From: Rhodospirillaceae bacterium
GTDB lineage: Bacteria > Pseudomonadota > Alphaproteobacteria > UBA2966
Length of the DNA: 33,243 nucleotides
Assembly (NCBI GenBank): GCA_002690215.1
Contig: NZDS01000102.1
Span: 1-33,243, forward strand
Reading direction: 5' to 3'
The position numbers were made by a program, and so were the translations under genes. Positions 1 to 7,212 of the stretch are shown here, one piece after another (the first letter of the stretch is position 1; each line of letters begins with the position of its first letter). Below the pieces are notes generated by a model. That model did not search any database. It had not been told where the DNA came from and saw only the letters and a list, made by a program, of their open reading frames with translations.

Positions 1-1199
1 ACGATTTCGGGTTGCCGTTGCTTGCACCCGGTCATCAACCTCGACACGGTTTCGGCGACCTCAAGAATCCGCTGCTCCCGCTCCTGCCGCGTATTGGCCT
101 CTCTCTCTTCTGCCAGACGCTCCTCGATCTCCGCGAAATTGAAAGGCACCGGCACGCCGACGCCATCACCGTTGGGAAGGCCGTGCGACCTCATCTCGAA
201 CCAGGTCGCCTCGGCGTCCTTAACCGCGTAGTTCGACTTCGCGCTGTCGAGGCGGAACAGCCGGTTACCGAGATCCCACTCGATGTGGCTTTTCTTGGCC
301 GTCTCTTTCGACATCCTCGCCAATGTGAACGCCGCCCTGGTGCCATAAACCAGCGCGCTGGCACCGCGGCCGGCATCGGCGTCGCCGGCATGGCTCTCGG
401 CGTTGCCGCCCTGACCCTTCCTGGTGTGGTGGACCAGCAAATCGGCCGCGCCGGTCTCATTGGCAATACGGCGCAGGATCGAAAGCACCTGCTCGACGGC
501 GACGTTGTTGTTTTCTTCCACGCGATGAAGCGAAACGAATGGGTCGAGCACAAGCAGGCCGACTTTCCGCCCTCGCATTTCAGAGATCAAGCCATCCACC
601 GCGTCGGTGGGTTCGACGGTCCCATCCCTGCGTTGCTCAGCTAGGACCAGCGGCGATCCGTACCCCGCAAGGATGAAGACCCGCTGGTCCAGGTCTCCAA
701 ACGGAATTTCCCAGTGCTCGCAGATTCCCGCTACCCGCCTATCGATTTCCGAGCAGTCGTCCTCGTTGTTGACCAGCAGAACGTTGGTGCGCTCCCGGAT
801 GTCATATCCGAGGAGCCGCTGGCCCAATGCCACACTGATCCCCAGCGAGATCGAGAACACGGATTTGCCGACGCCACCAGGCGCGAGGATCGCGGTGACG
901 TGCCCGCGCAGAAGCAAAGGTGAGACAAGGAAAGGACGCTGCTCGATCTTAGCAGGGTCGAAATCCGCCGCGATGGTGTGGATAGCTAGCCCGGTGTCCT
1001 TGGTCTCGTCGTCGTCGCCCGGCAACCACTCCGGGGCCGCTTCGCAAATTTCGAGCAGCTTGGTGTGGTCAAGCGCCTGGTATTCACCCGACGTGACGGC
1101 GAGGCGTACAGCCCGAAGGCCATCACCCGACGCTTCGACAAGATCATCAGAAAGATCGACATCACCAGGATTACCTTTCATGGCCTGCGGCATACTCAT
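1..1199 (-). CDS. RepA-like AAA (AAA_25) ATPase, C-terminus cut by window edge
   Basis: Reading the minus strand from an ATG at 1199 gives an open frame of about 399 codons to the window edge. A strong Shine-Dalgarno GAGGAGG sits about 8 nt upstream, which decides the start. The protein has a Walker A motif GGVGKS at residues 108-113, a Walker B-like stretch ending in VLDP, and an HHTRKG sensor-type motif further on. These are typical of the RepA/DnaB-like hexameric helicase ATPases (AAA_25) carried by phages, plasmids and genomic islands, where they act in element replication. The first roughly 45 residues lie antisense to the conserved catalytic region of the integrase remnant on the other strand, so either this N-terminus is newly acquired or the conserved protein begins further in. 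The role in element replication is inferred from the family. Confidence 0.8.
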   Translation of the reverse strand, partial: MSMPQAMKGNPGDVDLSDDLVEASGDGLRAVRLAVTSGEYQALDHTKLLEICEAAPEWLPGDDDETKDTGLAIHTIAADFDPAKIEQRPFLVSPLLLRGHVTAILAPGGVGKSVFSISLGISVALGQRLLGYDIRERTNVLLVNNEDDCSEIDRRVAGICEHWEIPFGDLDQRVFILAGYGSPLVLAEQRRDGTVEPTDAVDGLISEMRGRKVGLLVLDPFVSLHRVEENNNVAVEQVLSILRRIANETGAADLLVHHTRKGQGGNAESHAGDADAGRGASALVYGTRAAFTLARMSKETAKKSHIEWDLGNRLFRLDSAKSNYAVKDAEATWFEMRSHGLPNGDGVGVPVPFNFAEIEERLAEEREANTRQEREQRILEVAETVSRLMTGCKQRQPEI

Positions 1200-1364
1200 C
1201 TCACCCACCTCCTCAGAGACAACGTAAACGTCAAAGTCGTGTCGGCCAGAGCCGGCCACTCCTCCGTAGCGATCACCTTGGATGTGTACGGCCATCTGAT
1301 CGAGGGCATGGAGGCCACGGCCGCCGATGCTGTCGAGGACTGGTTTGCCTCGAGGGAGCGGTGA
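1065..1364 (+). pseudogene. Tyrosine recombinase/phage integrase, C-terminal remnant
   Basis: About 99 residues match the C-terminal catalytic domain of tyrosine site-specific recombinases. They show the HGLRHTH box (catalytic Arg with downstream His), a GHSSVAITLDVYGHL segment holding the second catalytic His and the nucleophilic Tyr, and a typical short acidic tail. The N-terminal arm-binding and core-binding domains and the first catalytic Arg are absent. The frame closes at a TAG near 987-989, and no integrase-like sequence is visible before about 1070. The GTG at 1065 is only the first available start and has no good ribosome site. It lies about 140 bp upstream of tRNA-Sec, a known integration target, so it is probably what is left of the recombinase of an element inserted at selC. 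The fragment cannot recombine DNA on its own. Confidence 0.75.
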
Positions 1365-1387
1365 CAAAATCGGCCGCCGCAAAGTTT

Positions 1388-1408
1388 CGGTGCCAATCCG
1401 GTGCCAAT
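1388..1408 (+). repeat. Tandem CGGTGCCAAT repeat after the integrase remnant
   Basis: Two perfect copies of CGGTGCCAAT (1388-1397 and 1399-1408) lie 11 bp apart, just after the integrase stop and before tRNA-Sec. Short direct repeats in this position can be arm-type binding sites for the recombinase. That role is inference; the repeats themselves are seen directly. Confidence 0.4.
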
Positions 1409-1504
1409 TCCGGCATTTCGCCCCATTGCGCCCTTCGACGACATCAGCAATAATCATCCGTAATCCGCACAAAATAAGGGTCCGTGAGACCCAAATAGAC
1501 ATCT

Positions 1505-1600
1505 GGAAGGGGATCGCACCCCGGTGGGGCGCCCGGTCTTCAAAACCGGTGAGGGGCGCCAAGCGTGCCTGGTGGGTTCGACTCCCACCCTCTTCCGCCA
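1505..1600 (+). tRNA. selC: tRNA-Sec (anticodon TCA)
   Basis: The 96-nt sequence folds as a selenocysteine tRNA. It has an 8-bp acceptor stem (GGAAGGGG paired with CCTCTTCC, one G-U), an anticodon stem CCGGT/ACCGG with TCA at 1540-1542 in a CTTCAAA loop, a long variable arm (GGGGCGCC through GTGCCT), a TTCGACTC T-loop and an encoded GCCA 3' end at 1597-1600. The overall pattern is close to E. coli selC. It inserts selenocysteine at UGA codons together with SelA, SelB and SelD. selD follows 32 nt downstream and a UGA-containing selenoprotein gene comes next, so a Sec-decoding cassette is clustered here. selA and selB are not in the window. Confidence 0.96.
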
Positions 1601-1632
1601 ATTCCCCAACTTGGCCCTGCAGGGAGGTTGCC

Positions 1633-2679
1633 ATGGACGACCAGGTCGTGCGCCTGACGACGCTTTCACACGGTGGCGGATGCGGCTGCAAGATCGCACC
1701 CGGCGTGCTCGGCGAGTTGCTCGACGAGCTGCCGGCGAGCTTCCGCGACCCTGCCCTACTTGTCGGCACCGAAACCGGCGACGACGCAGCCGTTTACCAG
1801 ATCAACGACCACCAGACAGTGGTGGCGACCACCGACTTCTTCATGCCCATCGTCGACGATCCCTTCGACTTCGGCCGCATCGCCGCGACCAATGCGCTCA
1901 GCGACGTCTACGCCGTCGGCGCCAAGCCGATCCTGGCTCTGGCTCTGGTCGGCATGCCGATCGACAAGCTGCCCTTGGAGATCATCCGCAACATCCTGGC
2001 CGGTGGCGCGGTGGCCTGCGCCGAGGCCGGAGTGGCCATTGCCGGCGGCCATTCGATCGACGCGCCGGAGCCTATCTACGGCCTGGCCGCGGTGGGGCTG
2101 GGTGATCCCGCCACCATCAAGCGCAACATCGGCGCCCAGGCGGGCGACGTGTTGATCCTGGGCAAGCCTTTGGGCGTCGGCATCCTCAGTGCGGCGCTGC
2201 AAAAGGGCGCTCTCGACGCGACCGGCTATGGCGAGATGATCACCACCACGACGAAGCTAAACGCCATCGGCGCCGATCTGGCAAGCCGGCCCGGCATCCA
2301 CGCCATGACCGATGTCACCGGTTTCGGTTTGCTTGGGCACTTGCTCGAGGTCTGCCGCGGATCGGAACTCGGCGCCGTCGTCAAGGCCGACGACCTGCCG
2401 CTGCTGCCGACGGCTCGTGCCTTGGCGGAATCGGGCACCAATACCGGCGCCGCCGGCCGCAACTGGAATAGCTATGGCCATGAGGTGACGCTCGCGACCG
2501 GGCTGCAGATCTGGCGCAAGAACCTGCTTTGCGACCCTCAGACCAGCGGCGGTCTGCTGGTCAGCGTTGCCGCGGACGAGGCCGAAGCGACGCTCGCGCT
2601 GTTTCACGATCAGGGCTATGAAGGCGCCGCCGTCATCGGCCACATCGAAACCGGTCCGGCTCGAGTGCGAGTCGTCTGA
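1633..2679 (+). CDS. selD: Selenide, water dikinase (selenophosphate synthetase)
   Basis: SelD makes monoselenophosphate, the selenium donor for Sec-tRNA, from selenide and ATP in the cytoplasm. The 348-residue product has the usual family length. The N-terminal GGGCGCK motif places Cys17 and Lys20 at the positions known to be essential in E. coli SelD; this is the Cys form, not itself a selenoprotein. Asp-rich metal/ATP motifs (GDDAAVY, TTDFF), the NALSDVYA segment and the DPQTSGGLL motif near the C-terminus are all present. The ATG at 1633 follows AGGGAGG by 5 nt. The frame is open further upstream through the tRNA, but that extension is not coding. The gene follows tRNA-Sec and precedes the selenoprotein gene, and the three may share a transcript. 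Confidence 0.96.
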   Translation: MDDQVVRLTTLSHGGGCGCKIAPGVLGELLDELPASFRDPALLVGTETGDDAAVYQINDHQTVVATTDFFMPIVDDPFDFGRIAATNALSDVYAVGAKPILALALVGMPIDKLPLEIIRNILAGGAVACAEAGVAIAGGHSIDAPEPIYGLAAVGLGDPATIKRNIGAQAGDVLILGKPLGVGILSAALQKGALDATGYGEMITTTTKLNAIGADLASRPGIHAMTDVTGFGLLGHLLEVCRGSELGAVVKADDLPLLPTARALAESGTNTGAAGRNWNSYGHEVTLATGLQIWRKNLLCDPQTSGGLLVSVAADEAEATLALFHDQGYEGAAVIGHIETGPARVRVV

Positions 2680-2760
2680 AGTTCTTTCTCGTGCCACCGC
2701 CATCGGTGTAGGCTGGCGCTCAGGCGACTTTTTGACTCCAGCGAAATTCGGAAAAATCAA

Positions 2761-3978
2761 ATGGTTCGTTTAGCAGATATGCCGAGAAGTTCAGGCGATC
2801 ACTTGGCCGCCCTGGTCTGTCCGAGCTACGACACCGCGCCTTGGGTGACCGGCCCGCCGTTGAACCAGCGGCGCGTCGCCATCATCTCGACGGCCGGCCT
2901 GCAGGTGCGCGGTGACCGGCCGTTCGGGCTGGGCGCCGACGACTATCGGGTGATCCCGGGCAACACGCCCGGCGCCGATTTGATCATGAGCCACGTCTCG
3001 ACCAACTTCGATCGTTCGGGCTTTCAGCAGGACCTCAACATCGCCTTCCCCATCGACCGCTTGCGCGAGATGGCGGCCGACGGCGAAATCGGCTCGGTGG
3101 CCGATTTCCACTATTCCTTCATGGGCGCCACCGATCCGAACCTTTACGAGGGCCCGGCCCGGCGCCTGGCGGACTTGCTCAAGAAGGACAACGTCGACGC
3201 CGCTTTGCTGGTACCCATATGACCCTTCTGCACGCGCGCCGTGGGCGGGCTGGCACACTATCTCGAAGACGAAGGCGTGGCGACGACCCAGATCAGCCTG
3301 ATCCGCGAACACTCGGAAGCCATGAAACCACCGCGGGCGCTGTGGGTGCCGTTTGAGCTCGGCCGGCCGCTAGGTGCGCCGAGCGACGCGGCCTTCCAGC
3401 GCCGGGTGCTGACGGCAACGCTGGGGCTGCTGGAAGCCGATTCAGGTCCGGTCCTGGTCGATCATCCGGAAGAGGCGCCCAAGGTTCATGCCGATGAAAC
3501 CGAAGGCTGGGTCTGCCCCATCAACCTGCCGGCACCCGAGGCCGCCGACGCGGACGATCTCGGTGCCGCCATGCTGACCGAGGTGAACCAGATGACGCCC
3601 TGGTACGACCTCGGACTGCGCCAGAACGAACGCACCACGGTGGGCGCCAGCGGCCTGGAGATCGAGGACGCGGCGCGCTACGTGGCCTCATTCCTTGCTT
3701 CGGAACCCGACCCCAGCCCCAACTCCGAATTCGGCCCGGTCGACATGCTCAAGCTGGCCACCGAGGACATCAAGGCGTTCTATTTCGAGGCCGCGCAGGC
3801 GCAGCCGGGCAAAGCCACCAGCGCCGAGATGAACGATTGGTTCTGGGGCGAGACCGCTGCCGCCAAGGTCTACTACGCGTTGCGCCAGGAACTGGCCGAG
3901 AGCGAGGACAAGGGCCTCAAGATCTTCGCCAACATGCTGCTCATTCCGCGTTCGCAAGCGCACCGGATCGCGAGCTGA
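2761..3978 (+). CDS. GrdB/PrdB-family selenoprotein with in-frame UGA (Sec154)
   Basis: Two consecutive open stretches in the same frame, 2761-3219 and 3223-3978, are separated only by TGA at 3220-3222. Read as selenocysteine, they give one 405-residue protein with a UPFC motif (Sec154, Cys157) at the end of a beta-strand (ALLVPI) and just before a helix (TRAVGGLAHYLE). This is the layout of the redox site in the selenoprotein B family of glycine/sarcosine/betaine and D-proline reductases, which normally reads UxxC. tRNA-Sec and selD immediately upstream support UGA recoding. Substrate is unknown: classical GrdB/PrdB act in anaerobic Stickland fermentation with partner subunits not present here, so this is probably a distinct branch. 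The start ATG at 2761 has only a weak ribosome site; ATG 2779 is an alternative. A pipeline without Sec support would split this gene in two. Confidence 0.88.
3229..3255 (+). promoter_or_regulatory. Candidate bacterial SECIS hairpin after the UGA
   Basis: Beginning 6 nt after the UGA, a hairpin can form. An outer UGC/GCA stem (3229-3231 with 3253-3255) and an inner GCGCGCC/GGCGGGC stem (3234-3240 with 3244-3250, one G-G mismatch) close a GUG loop at 3241-3243. The loop starts 18 nt after the UGA and has G first and U second, which fits what is known of bacterial SECIS elements bound by SelB. The high local GC means such a stem could arise by chance; the fold was done by eye. Confidence 0.5.
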
Positions 3979-3982
3979 GAAG

Positions 3983-4339
3983 ATGCCCAAACCTCGCACC
4001 TGGGACGACATACCCGCGGAGACCGTGAACCCGGGGCACTCGCGCCAGGCCTTTCGCGGCGACAATGTCATGGTGGTGCGCAACGTCGCCGACCCCGGCG
4101 TCGGCGTCGAGATGCACAGCCACCCCAACGAACAGCTCGTTTACATCGTTCGCGGCCAGCTCGAGATGCACTGCCTGGGCGAGGTCCACATCCTAGGTCC
4201 GGGCAGCCTCTACCACATCCCCGGCGGCGTGGCTCACGGTGGCGCCCCGGTAGGCGACGAGTCTTGCGAGATCATCGATATCTTCTCGCCCGTGCGTGAG
4301 GATTTCAGCCACCTGGTGGAATACCAAGACGAAGACTGA
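3983..4339 (+). CDS. Small cupin-domain protein
   Basis: This 118-residue single-domain cupin has motif 1 with metal-ligand candidates His45, His47 and Glu50 (HSHPNEQ) and motif 2 with His85 (PGGVAHGG). Such mini-cupins are cytoplasmic metal-binding barrels that act as isomerases, dioxygenases, lyases or sensors. The gene begins 4 nt after the selenoprotein stop and is followed within 15 nt by a dehydrogenase, so it is almost certainly part of the same operon and may process the same metabolite. No exact function can be assigned from sequence. Confidence 0.85.
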   Translation: MPKPRTWDDIPAETVNPGHSRQAFRGDNVMVVRNVADPGVGVEMHSHPNEQLVYIVRGQLEMHCLGEVHILGPGSLYHIPGGVAHGGAPVGDESCEIIDIFSPVREDFSHLVEYQDED

Positions 4340-4354
4340 ACGGGACCAAGCGCC

Positions 4355-5236
4355 TTGAAAACCGGCTTCATCGGACTCGGCATAATGGGCGCACCCATGG
4401 CCGGACATCTTCTCGATGCCGGGCAGGAGCTTTGGCTCCACGACCTGGCGCCGCTGCCGACCGAGCTCCTCGACAAAGGCGCCACGGTCTGTGACAGCAA
4501 CCGCGAAGTGGCAACGGACAGCGACGTCATCATCGTCATGGTGCCGGACACACCGGACGTCGAGGCCGTGCTGTTCGGACCGGCGGGCCTGGCCGAAGGA
4601 CTGACGCCGGGCAAGACCGTGATCGACATGAGCACGATCTCGCCCACCGCCACGCGGCGCTTTGCCGAGCGTATCAACGAACTCGGCTGCGACTACCTCG
4701 ATGCGCCGGTATCAGGCGGCCCCGTCGGTGCCGTCAACGCCGCACTGACCATCATGGTCGGCGGGCCGGCCCGGGCCCTGGAGCGCGCCCGGCCGCTGTT
4801 CGAGATCATGGGCAAGACCATCACCCACATCGGTGAGAACAACGGCGCCGGCCAAGTTTGCAAGGCGGCCAATCAGATCATCGTCGGCATCACCGTCGAA
4901 GCCGTGGCCGAAGCCCTGGTCTTCGCTGCCAAGGCGGGCGCCGATCCGGCAACCGTGCGAGCGGCGCTGCTGGGCGGCGCGGCCGGCTCGCCGATTCTGG
5001 AATTGCATGGCCAGCGTATGTTGGAGCGCAACTTCGAGCCCGGATTTCGCACCGAATTGCAGCAAAAGGACCTGGAAATTGCGCTGCAGACGGCCCGCGA
5101 GCTGGGCATCAGCCTGCCCGCCACGGCCAATGCCCAGCAGGTCTTCAATGGCGGCTCCGCCGCCGACGCCAAGGCCGACCACTCGGCGGTGGTCAAAGTC
5201 ATCGAGCGCCTGGCCGATCACGACCTGACGAAATGA
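4355..5236 (+). CDS. NAD(P)-dependent beta-hydroxyacid dehydrogenase (HIBADH family), copy 1
   Basis: The 293-residue protein has the Rossmann motif GFIGLGIMG at residues 4-12, the substrate-binding motif DAPVSGG at 116-122 and the conserved catalytic Lys170 in GAGQVCKAANQ. Members oxidise or reduce 3-hydroxy acids such as 3-hydroxyisobutyrate, tartronate semialdehyde, L-threonate or 2-hydroxymethylglutarate. The start is a TTG at 4355, chosen because the nucleotide-binding motif needs to begin right there; CGGGA lies about 10 nt upstream. Its stop overlaps the start of the pdxA2-like gene by 4 nt (ATGA), implying translational coupling. Together with the PdxA2-like neighbour this recalls L-threonate/D-erythronate pathways, but no DUF1537 kinase or aldolase is present, so the substrate stays open. 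Confidence 0.9.
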   Translation: MKTGFIGLGIMGAPMAGHLLDAGQELWLHDLAPLPTELLDKGATVCDSNREVATDSDVIIVMVPDTPDVEAVLFGPAGLAEGLTPGKTVIDMSTISPTATRRFAERINELGCDYLDAPVSGGPVGAVNAALTIMVGGPARALERARPLFEIMGKTITHIGENNGAGQVCKAANQIIVGITVEAVAEALVFAAKAGADPATVRAALLGGAAGSPILELHGQRMLERNFEPGFRTELQQKDLEIALQTARELGISLPATANAQQVFNGGSAADAKADHSAVVKVIERLADHDLTK

Positions 5237-6189
5237 GCGAGCCGACGCTGGCGCTGCTGCACGGCGACCGCAACGGCATCGGGCCGGAGATCATGGCCCG
5301 GCTGCTGGCCGAAGGCTGCCAGGGCGCGCAGCTCGTTTGCCTGGGCGATCCCCAGGTCTTCGCCGAGGGCCAGGCGGTGGCGGGCTGCGCTGTCGACATT
5401 GCCTCGTTAGCGACACTCGAAGCGTTGCCCGCGGCGACGACCGAGCCCGGTCAGGCCACATCGGCCTCTGGCAGCGAGATGCTGGCAGCGCTCGAGCGCG
5501 CCGTCGAGCTGGCCCGGAGCGGCCGGATCGACGGCATCGTCTTCGCGCCGCTGAACAAGCAGGCCCTGCATCTCGGCGGCCTGGCCCATGAGGACGAAGG
5601 CCGGTTGCTGGCCCAGCTCTTCGGGGCCGAACGGGTGGGCGAGATCAATGTGCTCGAAGAACTATGGACAGCCCGGGTGACCTCGCACGTGGCATTGAAG
5701 GACGTCGCCGGGCTGATCGACACGGCCAGCATTCTCGACACCATCGTTTTCATCGATGAAGCGCTGAAAGCCGCCGGCGTCGCCCGGCCGCGCCTGGCGG
5801 TCGCCGCCCTTAATCCCCACGCTGGCGACGGCGGCAACTTCGGGCGCGAGGAGATCGAGGTCATTGCCCCGGCCGTCGAACGAGCCCGGGCCCGGGACAT
5901 CGAGGCCAGCGGCCCCTTGCCTGCCGACACCGTCTTCGTGCGCGCCCGGTCGGGCCAGTTCGATGCCGTGGTCACCATGTTCCATGATCAAGGCCAAATC
6001 GCCATGAAGTTAATAGGCTTCGAGCGTGGCGTCACCCTGATCGGCGGCCTGCCCGTGCCGGTCACGACACCGGCCCACGGTACGGCCTACGACATCGTCG
6101 GCCAGGGCAGGGCCAATCCGGCGGCGCTAATAGAGGCGTTCGATTTGTGCCGCCGCATGGCGACGGCCAGCAGGGAGAGCGAAGCGTGA
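5233..6189 (+). CDS. pdxA2: PdxA2-like 4-hydroxythreonine-4-phosphate dehydrogenase family protein
   Basis: This 318-residue enzyme belongs to the PdxA metal-dependent, NAD(P)-linked beta-decarboxylating dehydrogenases. Candidate metal ligands are His152 (TSHVALK), His196 (ALNPHAGDGG) and His251 (MFHDQGQIAMK). The APLNKQALH motif at 105-113 resembles the PdxA2 branch, which oxidises 4-phospho-D-threonate or 4-phospho-D-erythronate in acid-sugar catabolism instead of making pyridoxal phosphate. An in-frame upstream extension overlaps the preceding dehydrogenase and is rejected in favour of the ATG at 5233, which overlaps the previous stop. The usual DUF1537 kinase partner is not in the window, so either it is encoded elsewhere or the substrate differs. 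Confidence 0.88.
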   Translation: MSEPTLALLHGDRNGIGPEIMARLLAEGCQGAQLVCLGDPQVFAEGQAVAGCAVDIASLATLEALPAATTEPGQATSASGSEMLAALERAVELARSGRIDGIVFAPLNKQALHLGGLAHEDEGRLLAQLFGAERVGEINVLEELWTARVTSHVALKDVAGLIDTASILDTIVFIDEALKAAGVARPRLAVAALNPHAGDGGNFGREEIEVIAPAVERARARDIEASGPLPADTVFVRARSGQFDAVVTMFHDQGQIAMKLIGFERGVTLIGGLPVPVTTPAHGTAYDIVGQGRANPAALIEAFDLCRRMATASRESEA

Positions 6190-6965
6190 AACTCGCGAAC
6201 AAGGTGGCGGTGGTGACCGGCGGCGCCCGTGGCATCGGTCGTGGTATTGCAGAGCGATTCAATGCCGAGGGCTGCCGGGTGATGATCGGCGACATCGACG
6301 CTGACGGCGCGACAGCCACCGCCAAGGCGATCGGCGAAGGCTGTGCCGCGCTGACCACCGACGTCTCGACCCAGGCTGGCGCGCAGTCCCTGGTCGACGC
6401 CGCGGTCGAGCGCTTCGGCAGGCTCGACATCTGCGTCAACAACGCAGCTATCGTGCGCCTGGGCCTGTTGCTCGACCTCAGCGAAGCGGATTTCGACGCC
6501 GTGATGGCGGTCAACATCAAGGGTGCCTTCCTCACGGGCCAGGCCGCCGCGCGGCAGATGGTGGCGCAGGGCGGCGGCGGCGCCATCATCAACCTCTCGT
6601 CGGTCAACGCCATTGTGGCGATCCCCAACCAGACCGCCTACACGGTATCCAAGGGCGCCATCCACCAGCTCACTCGCTCGATGGCCGTGCAATTGGCCCG
6701 CCACGGAATCCGGGCCAACGCCATTGGCCCGGGCCTGATCGATACCGAGCTAAACCAAGACGTCTGGAGCGACGACCCCGACGGCTACGGCAGGCTGATG
6801 GCGCGTACACCGCTGGGCCGCGCCGGGGAGCCCGGCGAAATCGCCGCCGTCGCCGCCTTCCTGGCCAGCGACGACGCCAGCTATGTGACCGGCGAGACGA
6901 TCTACGCCGACGGCGGCCGGCTGGCCCTCAACCTCACCCTCGGACCCGAGGAGCGCGGCTCCTAG
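6186..6965 (+). CDS. SDR-family dehydrogenase, tandem copy 1
   Basis: A classical short-chain dehydrogenase/reductase of 259 residues. It has the cofactor motif TGGARGIG at 11-18, NNAA at 85-88, active-site Ser139, Tyr152 and Lys156 (YxxxK), and a family-typical C-terminal YVTGETIYADGG. It begins with GTG at 6186 overlapping the stop of the upstream gene (GTGA); the paralogue downstream starts with the same MKLANKVAVVTGGARGIG, which confirms this start. SDRs of this type oxidise secondary alcohols with NAD(P). It ends at 6965 and is separated from its paralogue by a 247-nt spacer carrying a C/G-rich inverted repeat. Confidence 0.93.
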   Translation: MKLANKVAVVTGGARGIGRGIAERFNAEGCRVMIGDIDADGATATAKAIGEGCAALTTDVSTQAGAQSLVDAAVERFGRLDICVNNAAIVRLGLLLDLSEADFDAVMAVNIKGAFLTGQAAARQMVAQGGGGAIINLSSVNAIVAIPNQTAYTVSKGAIHQLTRSMAVQLARHGIRANAIGPGLIDTELNQDVWSDDPDGYGRLMARTPLGRAGEPGEIAAVAAFLASDDASYVTGETIYADGGRLALNLTLGPEERGS

Positions 6966-7061
6966 CAGGCTGCCTAATTATGGTTTTGAAGCCTTCGCAA
7001 CTGCGTCTTTCTGCTGCCTGTCAGAGCCGTTCAAGATTGCGCCGCTGTGCTTTGGATCGGG

Positions 7062-7160
7062 CCACCCCCCTCCCTCACCCTCCCCTGCAAGCGAGGGAGG
7101 GAGCCGGAGACAGCCCGCATTCTTCCCCCTCCCCCTTTGAGGGGGAGGGAGGGGTGGGGG
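7062..7160. repeat. C/G-rich inverted repeat between the two SDR genes
   Basis: The 247-nt gap between the SDR genes has no convincing gene. It holds a strongly strand-biased palindromic element: C-rich blocks on the left (about 7062-7085) face G-rich blocks on the right (about 7141-7160). Inside is a perfect hairpin CCCTCCCCC-TTTGA-GGGGGAGGG (7127-7149) and a second one of CTCCCTC/GAGGGAG type (about 7069-7101). This resembles the dispersed REP-like elements common in alphaproteobacterial intergenic regions, whose spurious translations read like PSLAGEGEGGG. It may attenuate transcription into the second SDR or be a passive repeat. Confidence 0.7.
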
Positions 7161-7212
7161 TAGCGGCGACGGACCCGGCACGCTACAGAAAACGCCTTAT
7201 GGAGAGCACGAC

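Noticed and set aside
2732-2737. TTGACT as a -35 box for the selenoprotein gene
   Set aside because: No suitable -10 follows, and it would place the start of transcription at or after the start codon.
3241-3978. A separate 245-residue gene starting at GTG 3241
   Set aside because: It is in the same frame as the upstream stretch and lacks a ribosome site; the UxxC motif and tRNA-Sec context support one Sec-containing protein.
4858-5232. N-terminal extension of the PdxA2-like protein
   Set aside because: The in-frame stretch overlaps the dehydrogenase gene in another frame and has no PdxA homology; ATG 5233 fits the family start.
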